A stretch of DNA of 64,000 bases, taken from the NCBI GenBank assembly GCA_017302105.1, contig JAFLCS010000008.1, positions 1 through 64,000 on the forward strand. The letters run 5' to 3'. The notes below the pieces were generated by a model, which saw nothing but the letters and a program-made list of their open reading frames with translations, was not told the DNA's origin and did no database searches. Shown one piece after another: positions 30,637-39,669 of this stretch. How positions within the stretch are numbered: the first letter of the stretch is position 1; every line of letters starts with the position of its first letter. Source of the DNA: Caulobacterales bacterium (GTDB lineage: Bacteria; Pseudomonadota; Alphaproteobacteria; Caulobacterales; Caulobacteraceae). Made by a program: the position numbers and the translations under genes.

Positions 30637-30813
30637 ATGCAAACATTCATCGACTTCCTGATCGGCGTGGTGGCGGCCCTCCTGACCGCAATCCTGGCCC
30701 AGCTTGGCCTGGATCTGGACCAGCGCCCCGCCGAGTCACGTGAGATCCATCGCACGGTTGATTGCGCGGAGGGGCCACCAGCGACGGTATCCACCGCGAA
30801 TCAGGAGTGCTAG
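30637..30813 (+). CDS. Small single-pass membrane protein (58 aa)
   Basis: A 58-codon ORF starting MQTFIDFLIGVVAALLTA, one clear membrane segment, then a polar tail (LDLDQRPAESREIHRTVDCA) ending NQEC. A purine-rich Shine-Dalgarno (AAAAGGGGGG) lies about seven bases upstream. The frame is open only here and codon use fits the neighbours. It fills an otherwise empty 377-base gap between the EEP gene and the TipN-like gene. No family recognised. Confidence 0.6.
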   Translation: MQTFIDFLIGVVAALLTAILAQLGLDLDQRPAESREIHRTVDCAEGPPATVSTANQEC

Positions 30814-30902
30814 GCCGGTCGGACCTTTGCCCCACGGCAAGGAGTTGTTAAGGGTTTCTATCGGCGCGCGTGCCCTTCTGCGCGGCGTCCCAGGGGCCGG
30901 TC

Positions 30903-33293
30903 ATGAAGTCACGATCCAAATCTTCGCGCAACGTCGACGAACGGGATTCCCTGATCGATCTGGCCGAGCCCCCGGCACCTTCATCGAAAATCGCCACGAG
31001 CTTGGTGGCCGAGGAACCGACGACCGACGTACCCGTCTCGACAGGCGCTCAGCGCGACCTCGCAGCGCCGTCACGGCCGTCCGAGTTCTCGATCGGTGAT
31101 CGAAACGCGCCAGCGGCCTATCCGTTGGCCATCATCGCGGCCCTGCTCTGGATCGGGGGCGTCGCCGCCTATGTCGCCTACCAGGTCGGCGGCGGTCAGC
31201 TGGAACTGGATCTGGCCACAGGTGCCCTGATTGCTCTGGTTGCCCTGGCCCCGACCGGCCTGGCCCTCCTGATCGCCAATCTGAGTCGTCAGGCGGCGGC
31301 ACTGGCCGCCGAGGTCCGGCGGGCCCGTGGGATCGCCGACAACCTGGGACTGCCAACCGGTCTGGCCGTCCAGGAAACGGGACAGGCCCTCGTCGGGCTG
31401 AGATCAGATATCGACCAATCGACCGCTGCGGCAGAGACGGCCCGCGCCGAGATTGCGGCCCTGCGCGCAGCCATGGAAGAGGAGACCCGCCGCCTGAACG
31501 AGGCCGCCGATCTCGCCCAACGCACGGCCCGCCGGATCACCGAGCAGCTTTCGAACGAACGCGAGGGTCTGGCGGCACTCGGGGGGCGGCTGGAAAGCCA
31601 AGCCCAGGGCGTGATTGAAACGGTCGAACAGCAGGCCCGGATGGTGGCCGATGCCTCCGACCTGGCCCAGACCCAGTTGCGGGAAGCCGAGGCAGCCCTG
31701 GCCGCGCGGGCCGCCGACATGGCCAGCGCAGCCGGCGAAGCCCAGGACGCCGCGCGCGCGGCGGCGGACGATCTGTCACGTCAGACCATGCGCCTGGAGA
31801 CGGCCGGCTCGGGCGTCGCCGACCAGATCCGTTCTGTGGAAGAAGGGTTGTCGGAACAACGCGCGGCGCTCGTCCAGGCCGCCTTTGGCCTACGCCGCGA
31901 TCAGGAAGACTTCTCGGCCCAGGTCGAGAGCCAGCGCGCGCAGCTCACCGAGTCTCTTGGCCAAGTCCGCCTGGCCTCTACCGATCTGAACGAGCGCTCG
32001 ACGGTGTCAGTCGCCGCGATCCAGGATCTGCTCGAAGCCGCCACCGATCAGGTGAAGGCGTTGTCCGAAATGGCTCAGACCGAGGCGCGGGCCTTTGATT
32101 CCAGCACACGCCAAGCCCTGGACAAGTTCGAGGATCTTGCGGCCCAGGCCCGGGAGAATGCTGTGCAGGAAAGCGAGCGCACGCTGGCCGATCTGCAATC
32201 AACGCTGGAAGCTGCCCGCTCGGCAACGGAAGCGGCGGTCATCTCAGCACAGTCCCGCCTGGACGGCCTGGGCGAAATGGCCTTCGCAGCCGGAAAGGCG
32301 GCCGATCAGGCGGCCGAGTCGCGGCTGGTGGCCGTGCGGCGCGTCGTCGAGGAAACCGCCTCGCTCGGGGAGGATGCCGTTACGCGGATCGCCGGCCGCC
32401 TCGAGGAGAGCCTGCTCGAGGTCCGAGCCGCCATCGCCCATGTCGAAGATTCGTTGCGCCATATCGACGAGCGCGCCGCGCGCCTGCCTGCGGATGCGCG
32501 CGCTCGCGTTGATGAAATCAGCGCCGCCGTCGAGAACAGCCTCAACACCCTGACAGAGGCCACCCGTCGTGCAGCCGCCGAAACCGAAGCGGTGGACTCG
32601 GCCTTCCAGGATCGGGTCAAGCGCAACTACGAGATGCTGTCAGAGGCGGTCCAGCTGATGGGGGTTGTGTCCGGCGACGCCGCCGCCGGGACGCGCCGCC
32701 CCCGCCCGACGACGCCGGAAGACGCGAATCCGGACGCCCCGTCGCGCGGGCGGCTCCGCCTGACCCCGACGTCGAAAGACGAAGAAGTGCGCAAGGCTTT
32801 CGAGCCGACGAACCCGCCTCTGGCACCGCAATCCGAGCCCATGTCGTGGAAGGAGCTGCTCGCCAGCGCGGATGAAGCGCCCATAGAGTTCGAGGCGGAG
32901 TCCAACACCAAGACAAGACAGCGGCCGTCTCCGTCCGTGGAGGTTCTGTTCGCCGATCTCACTGCCGGCATTCGTGAGATGGGGATCGACCCTTCGGCCC
33001 TGCTACCGCGCGCGCGGGTCGAGGAGGCTGCGCGCGCTCTGGAGGCTGGAGATGTGAACCGCGCACGTGACATCGTGCGACGGGTCGCCCCAGCTGCTGT
33101 CCGGCGAATTTCGCGGCGGGTCCTGACCGATCGGCAGATGCGAACAGACGTCGAGCAGTTTGTTCAGCAGTATGCCGACGTCGTTGAAGCAGCGGTACGG
33201 CGGCCGGACGGGGAGGCTCCTGGCGACCTCCTGGGAACCGAAGCGGGCCGAACCTACCTGCTCCTGGATGCGGCTGTGGGCGACCTATCCTAG
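30903..33293 (+). CDS. TipN-like membrane-anchored coiled-coil protein
   Basis: A 796-residue protein. A polar N-terminus of about 75 residues precedes two membrane segments (AIIAALLWIGGVAAYVAY and ALIALVALAPTGLALLIANL). A long Ala/Glu/Arg/Gln-rich coiled coil of about 450 residues follows, then a Pro-rich linker and a compact C-terminal domain (VEVLFADLTAGIREMGIDPS to the end). Two N-terminal helices plus a giant coiled coil is the architecture of TipN, the Caulobacter new-pole landmark of about 890 residues that positions flagellum and division polarity. Orthology is inferred from architecture and taxon. The ATG at 30903 (AGGGG upstream) is preferred over a GTG at 30870. Confidence 0.55.
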   Translation: MKSRSKSSRNVDERDSLIDLAEPPAPSSKIATSLVAEEPTTDVPVSTGAQRDLAAPSRPSEFSIGDRNAPAAYPLAIIAALLWIGGVAAYVAYQVGGGQLELDLATGALIALVALAPTGLALLIANLSRQAAALAAEVRRARGIADNLGLPTGLAVQETGQALVGLRSDIDQSTAAAETARAEIAALRAAMEEETRRLNEAADLAQRTARRITEQLSNEREGLAALGGRLESQAQGVIETVEQQARMVADASDLAQTQLREAEAALAARAADMASAAGEAQDAARAAADDLSRQTMRLETAGSGVADQIRSVEEGLSEQRAALVQAAFGLRRDQEDFSAQVESQRAQLTESLGQVRLASTDLNERSTVSVAAIQDLLEAATDQVKALSEMAQTEARAFDSSTRQALDKFEDLAAQARENAVQESERTLADLQSTLEAARSATEAAVISAQSRLDGLGEMAFAAGKAADQAAESRLVAVRRVVEETASLGEDAVTRIAGRLEESLLEVRAAIAHVEDSLRHIDERAARLPADARARVDEISAAVENSLNTLTEATRRAAAETEAVDSAFQDRVKRNYEMLSEAVQLMGVVSGDAAAGTRRPRPTTPEDANPDAPSRGRLRLTPTSKDEEVRKAFEPTNPPLAPQSEPMSWKELLASADEAPIEFEAESNTKTRQRPSPSVEVLFADLTAGIREMGIDPSALLPRARVEEAARALEAGDVNRARDIVRRVAPAAVRRISRRVLTDRQMRTDVEQFVQQYADVVEAAVRRPDGEAPGDLLGTEAGRTYLLLDAAVGDLS

Positions 33294-34447
33294 GCCACCG
33301 CCCTACGGCGCTGGAGCATCACGGCCAGGCCGGTACCGGCCGCAGCCAGAGCCGCCATCGCCAGATAGCCCTTGACGCCATAATCGTCATAAAGCGGTCC
33401 CGACACGACCGTCGCCAGTCCGATCAGCAGCCCTGACGAAAGGCTGGAATAGAGCATCTGGGCGGCCGTCGCCTGCGAGGACGGTGCCAGCCGCTCGACC
33501 AGCTGCATCGCCGCCAGGTACACTGCCGCGAAGCTCAATGCGTGCAGCGCCTGCAACGGCCAAAGCAGGATCAGCGGCGGTGCTGCAGCCAGGGCTCCCC
33601 AGCGCAGGATCGCGGCACCCCCGCCCGCCATAAGAAGCACCATGGGGCCGATCCCCCGCGCCCTTCGCCACGGCTCGACAAACCACAACAGCGCCACTTC
33701 GACGGCGACACTGAACCCCCAGAGCAGGCCAACATCGCGCGTCGAGATCCCCTGCCCTCGCCAGGCAATGGCCGAGAAGCCGTAGTAGAAGGCGTGAGAC
33801 GCCTGGATCAGGCTGACCGCCAGGACGGCTGTCATGAAGAGCCGATCCGACATCAGATGTCCAAGGCCAGCCAGTCGAGGCGGCCGTACGGCGTCGTTCA
33901 CCTCATGCACAGGCTCGGGTGGCGCAAGCAGGGCGAGTCCGGCCAGCAGAAGACTGACTCCCGCCGCCCAAACAAGGATCAGGTCTGCTGATCCCGACCT
34001 GAGCAACGCTCCCATCACCACATTCGCCGCAATAAAGCTGACCGAACCCACGCCACGTGGAATGGAAAAGGCGAAGCCGTCTCGACGCGCCAGCTTGAGC
34101 GTGAGGGCGTCACTCAGCGGAATTAGCGATGCCGCCGCGGTCGCCGCCACGAACCACAGGATCAGCCACAGGCCGAATCCTTCGACATAGAGGCAGGCGG
34201 CATAGGCTGTGGCAGCAACCACGGACAACCAGGCCAGAGCCGTGCGGCGCAGCCGAAACCCATCCGCCCAGACTGCAACCATCGGGCCTGTAATCGCCCT
34301 TGCCAACATCGGCACCGCCAGAATCACGGCGATCTCTGATCCGCTAAGCCCCCGGCTTTCGAACCACAGGCCGGCGTAGGGCAAACTGACCCCGGTGGCC
34401 GCGAAAATCAGACCGTAGATGAGCGCGCTGGACGTTCTCGATGTCAT
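33290..34447 (-). CDS. Major facilitator superfamily transporter
   Basis: About 385 residues with 12 predicted membrane segments. The first loop after helix 2 (VWADGFRLRRTALAW) and the overall pattern resemble the MFS_1-like group related to phenylpropionate/nucleoside transporters. Substrate unknown. The ATG at 34447 (AAGGCG upstream) is chosen over a GTG at 34462. It converges on the TipN-like gene, and the two stop codons share a CTAG. Confidence 0.8.
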   Translation of the reverse strand: MTSRTSSALIYGLIFAATGVSLPYAGLWFESRGLSGSEIAVILAVPMLARAITGPMVAVWADGFRLRRTALAWLSVVAATAYAACLYVEGFGLWLILWFVAATAAASLIPLSDALTLKLARRDGFAFSIPRGVGSVSFIAANVVMGALLRSGSADLILVWAAGVSLLLAGLALLAPPEPVHEVNDAVRPPRLAGLGHLMSDRLFMTAVLAVSLIQASHAFYYGFSAIAWRGQGISTRDVGLLWGFSVAVEVALLWFVEPWRRARGIGPMVLLMAGGGAAILRWGALAAAPPLILLWPLQALHALSFAAVYLAAMQLVERLAPSSQATAAQMLYSSLSSGLLIGLATVVSGPLYDDYGVKGYLAMAALAAAGTGLAVMLQRRRAVA

Positions 34448-34555
34448 GGTTCGCCTTAGCACGCCCCCACATCCGACGTCCCCAAGGCACCGTGTGTGCT
34501 CTATTTTCTGGAAATGAGGGTTGACGCTTACGTTAAGTCAAGGTCCACACACGCC

Positions 34556-35527
34556 ATGCAATTCCAAATGTCCGAGTCGCGCCGCGGCCTCTATCCCGAA
34601 GTTGACGCCTATGCCTCTGGCATGATGGCGACCGACAGCGTCCATCAGATCTATTGGGAAGCCTCGGGCAATCCGCAGGGCAAGCCGATGCTGGTTCTGC
34701 ACGGCGGCCCGGGTGGCGCGACCAACCCCGGTATGCGGCGCTATTTCGATCCTGCGCTCTGGAACGTCGTCATGTTCGACCAGCGCGGATGCGGACGGTC
34801 GACACCCAATGCAGTGCTGGAGGACAACGACACCTGGAAGCTGATCGAGGACATCGAACGCCTGCGTGAACAGGCCGGCATCGACAAATGGACCGTCTTC
34901 GGCGGGTCGTGGGGATCAACCCTGGCCCTGACCTACGCGATCACCCATCCAGAGCGAGTCGACAGCCTGATCCTGAGAGGGATCTTTCTGCTGACCCAAC
35001 CGGAACTCCACTGGTTCTATCAACAAGGCGCTTCCGAAATCTTCCCGGACGCCTGGGAGCGTTTTCTGGAACCGATCCCGGCGGCCGAGCGTAGCGATCT
35101 GATGGGGGCCTACTACAAGCGGCTGATGGGCGACGATGTGGCCGAGCGGCGGCGCTGTGCGGTCGCCTGGTCCAGCTGGGAGGGCGATACCGTCAGCGCC
35201 CAGGGGCCGGGGGCACGCCCCGACAAGTTCGCGGACCCCGACTTCGCCGTCGCCTTCGCGCGCATCGAGAACTGGTACTTTACCAACAAGGGATTTCTGC
35301 CCGAAGACGGATGGATCCTGAAGAACGTCGACCGGATCCGCCAGATTCCTGCCTGGATCATCCAGGGACGATTTGACGTAGTGACGCCGATATCCGGTGC
35401 CTGGGCCCTACATCGCGCCTGGCCCGAAGCCCAGTTTGAGATCATCTGGGATGCCGGGCACGCCTCGACTGAGCCGGGAATCATCGACGGGCTCATCCGG
35501 GCGACCGACGCCGCCGGCAGGCTCTAG
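34556..35527 (+). CDS. pip: Proline iminopeptidase
   Basis: About 323 residues of alpha/beta hydrolase. Seen are the oxyanion loop HGGPGGATNPG, the nucleophile elbow GGSWGSTLAL, FDQRGCGRS, and the late catalytic Asp (GRFDVVTP) and His (DAGHAS). It releases N-terminal proline from peptides in the cytoplasm. The start is uncertain among 34496, 34556 and 34568; none has a strong Shine-Dalgarno, and homologs begin close to the RRGLYPE segment. Confidence 0.9.
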   Translation: MQFQMSESRRGLYPEVDAYASGMMATDSVHQIYWEASGNPQGKPMLVLHGGPGGATNPGMRRYFDPALWNVVMFDQRGCGRSTPNAVLEDNDTWKLIEDIERLREQAGIDKWTVFGGSWGSTLALTYAITHPERVDSLILRGIFLLTQPELHWFYQQGASEIFPDAWERFLEPIPAAERSDLMGAYYKRLMGDDVAERRRCAVAWSSWEGDTVSAQGPGARPDKFADPDFAVAFARIENWYFTNKGFLPEDGWILKNVDRIRQIPAWIIQGRFDVVTPISGAWALHRAWPEAQFEIIWDAGHASTEPGIIDGLIRATDAAGRL

Positions 35528-35528
35528 T

Positions 35529-36068
35529 TCAGTCCGAGGTTTCCGGGCTTCGATCGGCCTGGGTCTTTTCGACCCGCTCCTGAAGCGCGAAGCCGATTCG
35601 CCGCGGCGGCTCCTGCGGCTTTTCCTTGGGCAGGGCTCCCAGCAGCACATTGACCTGGGTGTAGTGCTGAACCAGCCGGATCGGACGACCCGCCGCGTTC
35701 ACGCCCATGAACAGGATAAAGTCCGGCCCCCAGAAGCCGAGGTCGCGGATCGTGAAGGCCGCATCGCCCGGGCCGCTGGCAATCGTCGCCCCGACCTCGC
35801 TGTCTTCGTCCAACTGCTTCTCGAAGTCCTGGATCAGGCGCGACAGACGCACAAACGCCCATTCCGCCGGATTCTCCCGCATACGCAGGCCATCGGCCAA
35901 GCCAGAGGCATCCTCATGCGCTGTCCAGGCCGTAATCGGCTGCGGGCAGTCGGCATCCTGGGGTGGGTTGGGTTTATCCGGCATCGCGGCGGCGGCAGAC
36001 GGGGCGTCGATCATGTCCATCGGGGCATTGGCCAGAACGGCGGATGTCGGCTTCTGAGAGTCTGTCAT
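35529..36068 (-). CDS. DUF6173-like protein at the end of the mre operon
   Basis: A 179-residue protein. A disordered Ala/Pro-rich N-terminus precedes a compact domain (WAFVRLSRLIQDFEKQLD, EVGATIASG, DLGFWGPDFILFMGVNAAG, QHYTQVNVLLGAL), the pattern of DUF6173. No signal peptide. It starts three bases after rodA in the same direction, so it is very likely cotranscribed with the elongasome genes. Its function is unknown. Confidence 0.6.
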   Translation of the reverse strand: MTDSQKPTSAVLANAPMDMIDAPSAAAAMPDKPNPPQDADCPQPITAWTAHEDASGLADGLRMRENPAEWAFVRLSRLIQDFEKQLDEDSEVGATIASGPGDAAFTIRDLGFWGPDFILFMGVNAAGRPIRLVQHYTQVNVLLGALPKEKPQEPPRRIGFALQERVEKTQADRSPETSD

Positions 36069-36071
36069 GGA

Positions 36072-37223
36072 TCAGATAACGCCTCGGCTCTTCGGCAGTT
36101 CAAGATAGCGATGCACGCGCACACTCTGGATCAGACCGAAGCCGATCATGACAGTCAGCATGACGGTACCGCCATAAGACAACAGAGGCATGGGCACCCC
36201 GACGACCGGGGCCAGCCCCATAACCATCGCCCCGTTTATCAGGACATAGAGGGCGAAGGTCGCCGTTACACCCGCCGCCGCCAGTCGACCAAAATGGTTG
36301 TGGCTCAGACTGGCGATCCTCAGTGAGATGGCGATGATGGCACCATAGATCGCCAGAATGAAGAAGGCCCCGAGGAAGCCGAACTCCTCGGCCAGCGTCG
36401 GAAAGATGAAGTCCGTGTGCTTTTCGGGCAGGAAGTTCAGCTGGCTCTGGCTGCCCAGGCCATACCCCTTACCGAGCAAGCCGCCCGAGCCGATGGCGAT
36501 CTTGGCCTGGGCGATATGGTAGCCGGCCCCGGAGGGATCGGCTTCCGGGTTCAGCAGCACATCGACGCGGGCGCGCTGATAGTCGTGCAACACGAAGAAG
36601 TACATCATCGGCGCAACGACCAGGACCCCGGCGATTCCCGTCAGCACGACGCGCCAGCTGAGGCCGGCAGCGAACATGATGGCGACGCCGGTAAACAGGA
36701 TGAGCAGACTGGTTCCCAAGTCAGGCTGGTGGGCGACAAGGACCACAGGAACGGCAATCATCAACGCCGGAATTATTAGTTTCCAGTGCCACTTGGCCTC
36801 TTGAGCTGATGCGCCGTGATACCATCGGGCCAGCGCCAGCACGATCCCGAGCTTCATGATCTCAGATGGCTGAAGACTGGTGAAGCCGAGATCCAGCCAG
36901 CGTGTCGCCCCCATCCGAGTTTCCCCGAACAGCTCCACCGCCACCAGCAGCAGCAAGCCCACGGCGTACAGCGGATAGGCCGCCGCATACCACCAGCGCA
37001 CGTCAACCAGCGCCAGGCCCAGCATAACCAGAAAGACCGCGCTGAAGCGGATTAGGTGGTTACCCGCCCACGGTGCCCAGCTCTCGCCGGCCACCGAATA
37101 GAGCATCATGGCCCCGGCCCCGCCGATCAGGGCGATCAGACCAGCCAGCCGCCAGTCGATTTGACTGAGTTTGACGGGAAGGCGATCCCGTTCGCCAGGA
37201 CGGCTGATGGCGGATGCGGTCAC
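36072..37223 (-). CDS. rodA: Rod-shape peptidoglycan glycosyltransferase RodA
   Basis: A 383-residue SEDS-family polymerase with about ten membrane segments. It polymerises lipid II glycan strands with PBP2 during elongation. The conserved SEDS stretch is KHTDFIFPTLAEEFGFLGA, and WLDLGFTSLQPSEIMKL contains a second family signature. The start overlaps the mrdA stop by four bases. Confidence 0.96.
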   Translation of the reverse strand: MTASAISRPGERDRLPVKLSQIDWRLAGLIALIGGAGAMMLYSVAGESWAPWAGNHLIRFSAVFLVMLGLALVDVRWWYAAAYPLYAVGLLLLVAVELFGETRMGATRWLDLGFTSLQPSEIMKLGIVLALARWYHGASAQEAKWHWKLIIPALMIAVPVVLVAHQPDLGTSLLILFTGVAIMFAAGLSWRVVLTGIAGVLVVAPMMYFFVLHDYQRARVDVLLNPEADPSGAGYHIAQAKIAIGSGGLLGKGYGLGSQSQLNFLPEKHTDFIFPTLAEEFGFLGAFFILAIYGAIIAISLRIASLSHNHFGRLAAAGVTATFALYVLINGAMVMGLAPVVGVPMPLLSYGGTVMLTVMIGFGLIQSVRVHRYLELPKSRGVI

Positions 37224-39136
37224 TGCGGCGTCTCCGGCGTTTCAGGCGTCTCCGGCTGCGGCGGCGCATTCACCCGCGCCAACAGTTCGGGATCCTTCAG
37301 GATCAGGGTTCGCATGATCTCGCGCGCCTTCGGAGCCGCGATGGTCCCTCCGAAACTGCCGCCATGCTGGACCACGATCGAAATCGCGTAGCGCGGATCA
37401 TCAATCGGGCCATAGGCGATAAACAGGTTGTGGTCACGACTGGCCCAGTCGCCGCCGCGCCCTCTGCCGCCCCTGTCGTAGTTGATGACCTGGGCCGTCC
37501 CGGTCTTACCGGCCATCCGCATACCGCCGAGGCCCAACTGGCTGTTTCGGAAGCCGGTGCCCCCAGCGTCGGTTACGAGTTCCATACCTTGCTGAAGCAC
37601 ACGCATCTTGTCGAAATCGTATCCCAGGTCCTCGAATGCGGGCTGAGGCCGCTCACTGCCGCCGACCGACTTGATCAATCGCGGCATGACGCGCTTGCGT
37701 CCATTGGCGATGCGCGATGCATAGACCGCCAATTGCAGAGCGTTGACCGCGAGATATCCCTGCCCGATCCCGTAGCTCGGCGACTCGCCAGTGAACCATC
37801 TCTGATTATCGCCGGAGAAATTCTCTCGCTTCCAGGCACGGTCGGGAACGACGCCCTCATTCTGGCTGCCGATACCGATGTCATACTCCCGCCCGAACCC
37901 CATATTCCGGGCGACTTCGGCAATCGCATCAGGACCGATCTCGGCAGCCAGAGTATAGAAATAGACGTTGCAAGAATTCTTGATGGCGTTCTTCATATCC
38001 TGCGGGCCGTGTCGACCCGTACAGCCGAACCGACGCCCCAGATAATAGGCACCGTTGCAGACGATGATCCGATCCGGGCTTGCCCCCCTGAGCATGGCGG
38101 CCATGCCTGTGACCGGCTTGAAGGTCGAACCCGGCGCGTAGGTGCCGTTGACAGCCTTGTCGAGCAAGGGATTGCGCTCGTAGTCACGCCAGGCTGCGTA
38201 GATCGTGCTGGGCACGCCCGAGACAAACAGGTTTGGGTCAAAAGACGGCGCGGACGCCATCACAAGAATATCGCCTGTGCGACAATCCATGGCCACCGCG
38301 GCACCGGAGTCTTCCCCAAAAACCTCCAGCGCCCGATTCTGGGCATCAGCGTCCAGCGTCAGCACCACTTCCTGACCTGGGGTGGCCGCTCGAGACCCTT
38401 CCGTGTCTTCGCCTCTGACCCGCCCCTCTGCATCGACCTCGACCCGTTGATAGCCCGGGCTGCCGCGCAGATCGCCGTCGAGCGATCTCTCGATTCCAAC
38501 GCGCCCGATCCGAAAGCCCGGATGATAGAAGATCGCCGGCGGCTCCTGGCCCTCTTCGCGGACGGCCTCGACGTCGCGATCCGATACCTTGGCCACATAG
38601 CCAACCGCGTGGGCGAAACTGCCGCCAAACGGATAGAAGCGGATCTCGTCCATGGTCGCCAGAACGCCAGGCAGCTCATTCACGAACAGACTGACACGCG
38701 CGAACTCTTCCCAGGTCAGGTCGGTCTTGACCGGCACTGGCACGAAGCGGGGAGCGGCATTTACCTCGCGAATGATACGGCGGCGGCGCTCGGCCGTATC
38801 GGGCAACAGCCTCGCGATCAAATCCAGCGTCGCGTCCAGATCCTGGGTCACGTCGCGCACCACCGAGACGGAGAAGCTGGGGCGGTTGCCCGCCAGCATC
38901 ACGCCGTTGCGATCAACGACCAGCCCACGGGGCGCGACCTGAAGCCGGTCGTTGAAACGGTTGGCCACTGCCGCCAGGGCATACCGACGCTGGTCGATGA
39001 TCTGAAGGTGGGCCAGACGCGCGCCAAGCACCCCCAGCCCGGCGATCGCCACGCCGCCCAACAGAAAGGTGCGCCGCAGGAACGAGCCCTGGCGCTCATT
39101 GACCTCATTGAACTGGATCGGGGACCGGTCGCTCAT
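37220..39136 (-). CDS. mrdA: Penicillin-binding protein 2 (elongasome transpeptidase)
   Basis: A 638-residue class B PBP with one N-terminal membrane segment (LLGGVAIAGLGVLGARL). The transpeptidase motifs are GSTFKPVTG (catalytic Ser), NSCN and AGKTGTAQV. It cross-links lateral-wall peptidoglycan together with RodA. A Pro/Glu-rich tail ends the protein (PPQPETPETPETPQ). It overlaps mreD and rodA by four bases on each side. Confidence 0.96.
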   Translation of the reverse strand: MSDRSPIQFNEVNERQGSFLRRTFLLGGVAIAGLGVLGARLAHLQIIDQRRYALAAVANRFNDRLQVAPRGLVVDRNGVMLAGNRPSFSVSVVRDVTQDLDATLDLIARLLPDTAERRRRIIREVNAAPRFVPVPVKTDLTWEEFARVSLFVNELPGVLATMDEIRFYPFGGSFAHAVGYVAKVSDRDVEAVREEGQEPPAIFYHPGFRIGRVGIERSLDGDLRGSPGYQRVEVDAEGRVRGEDTEGSRAATPGQEVVLTLDADAQNRALEVFGEDSGAAVAMDCRTGDILVMASAPSFDPNLFVSGVPSTIYAAWRDYERNPLLDKAVNGTYAPGSTFKPVTGMAAMLRGASPDRIIVCNGAYYLGRRFGCTGRHGPQDMKNAIKNSCNVYFYTLAAEIGPDAIAEVARNMGFGREYDIGIGSQNEGVVPDRAWKRENFSGDNQRWFTGESPSYGIGQGYLAVNALQLAVYASRIANGRKRVMPRLIKSVGGSERPQPAFEDLGYDFDKMRVLQQGMELVTDAGGTGFRNSQLGLGGMRMAGKTGTAQVINYDRGGRGRGGDWASRDHNLFIAYGPIDDPRYAISIVVQHGGSFGGTIAAPKAREIMRTLILKDPELLARVNAPPQPETPETPETPQ

Positions 39137-39669
39137 CGGAACCTGAGGTCCCCGTCATCAAAACGCTCGATCAGCCAATTGGCGGCCGGGAAGATGAGCA
39201 CCGTCGGCAGATACTGGAGGAACAGCGCGATCAGGCTGGGCGGCTGCCCGGCCGTCATCGTGGTCACCAGATAGACCACGAAGAAGGCCAGGGCACTCAC
39301 GCCAGAGTACCAGGCGAACAGCAGCCGCGTGTCCTGGCCGGCGATGTAGGGACGCGAGATCAGCACCACGCCATAAGCGACCAGCAGTCCAAGTGGCCAC
39401 AAGCCCAGCCGATTGCCCCAGAACAAGTCGACGATCAGCCCGACCACGAGCAGAGCCAGGGGGGCCAGCACCGAGGGTCGGATCAGAGGCCAAGCAAAGG
39501 CCAGCACCAGCGGTGTCACCGGCTCCGGCAAGGTCAGGCCGAAGACCTTGATCGGCGTCGCCAGGATCAAGGTCGCGGCGAGAATGACCAGCGCCGGCAA
39601 GAGAATCCACTGGACCGGACCCACCACCTTGACGGCCGCGGCCCGCCGCGCGGGCGCGACACGCCTCAT
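39133..39669 (-). CDS. mreD: Rod shape-determining protein MreD
   Basis: A 178-residue polytopic protein with about five membrane segments and low sequence conservation. It is identified mainly by size, topology and position between mreC and mrdA. MreD is an integral part of the elongasome that links MreB filaments to PBP2 and RodA. The basic N-terminus precedes helix 1. Overlaps of four bases on both sides indicate tight coupling. Confidence 0.85.
   Translation of the reverse strand: MRRVAPARRAAAVKVVGPVQWILLPALVILAATLILATPIKVFGLTLPEPVTPLVLAFAWPLIRPSVLAPLALLVVGLIVDLFWGNRLGLWPLGLLVAYGVVLISRPYIAGQDTRLLFAWYSGVSALAFFVVYLVTTMTAGQPPSLIALFLQYLPTVLIFPAANWLIERFDDGDLRFR

Noticed and set aside
30845-30862. 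TTAAGGGTTTCTATC before the TipN-like gene as a CtrA box
   Set aside because: Only one half resembles TTAA; the second half does not fit TTAA-N7-TTAA.
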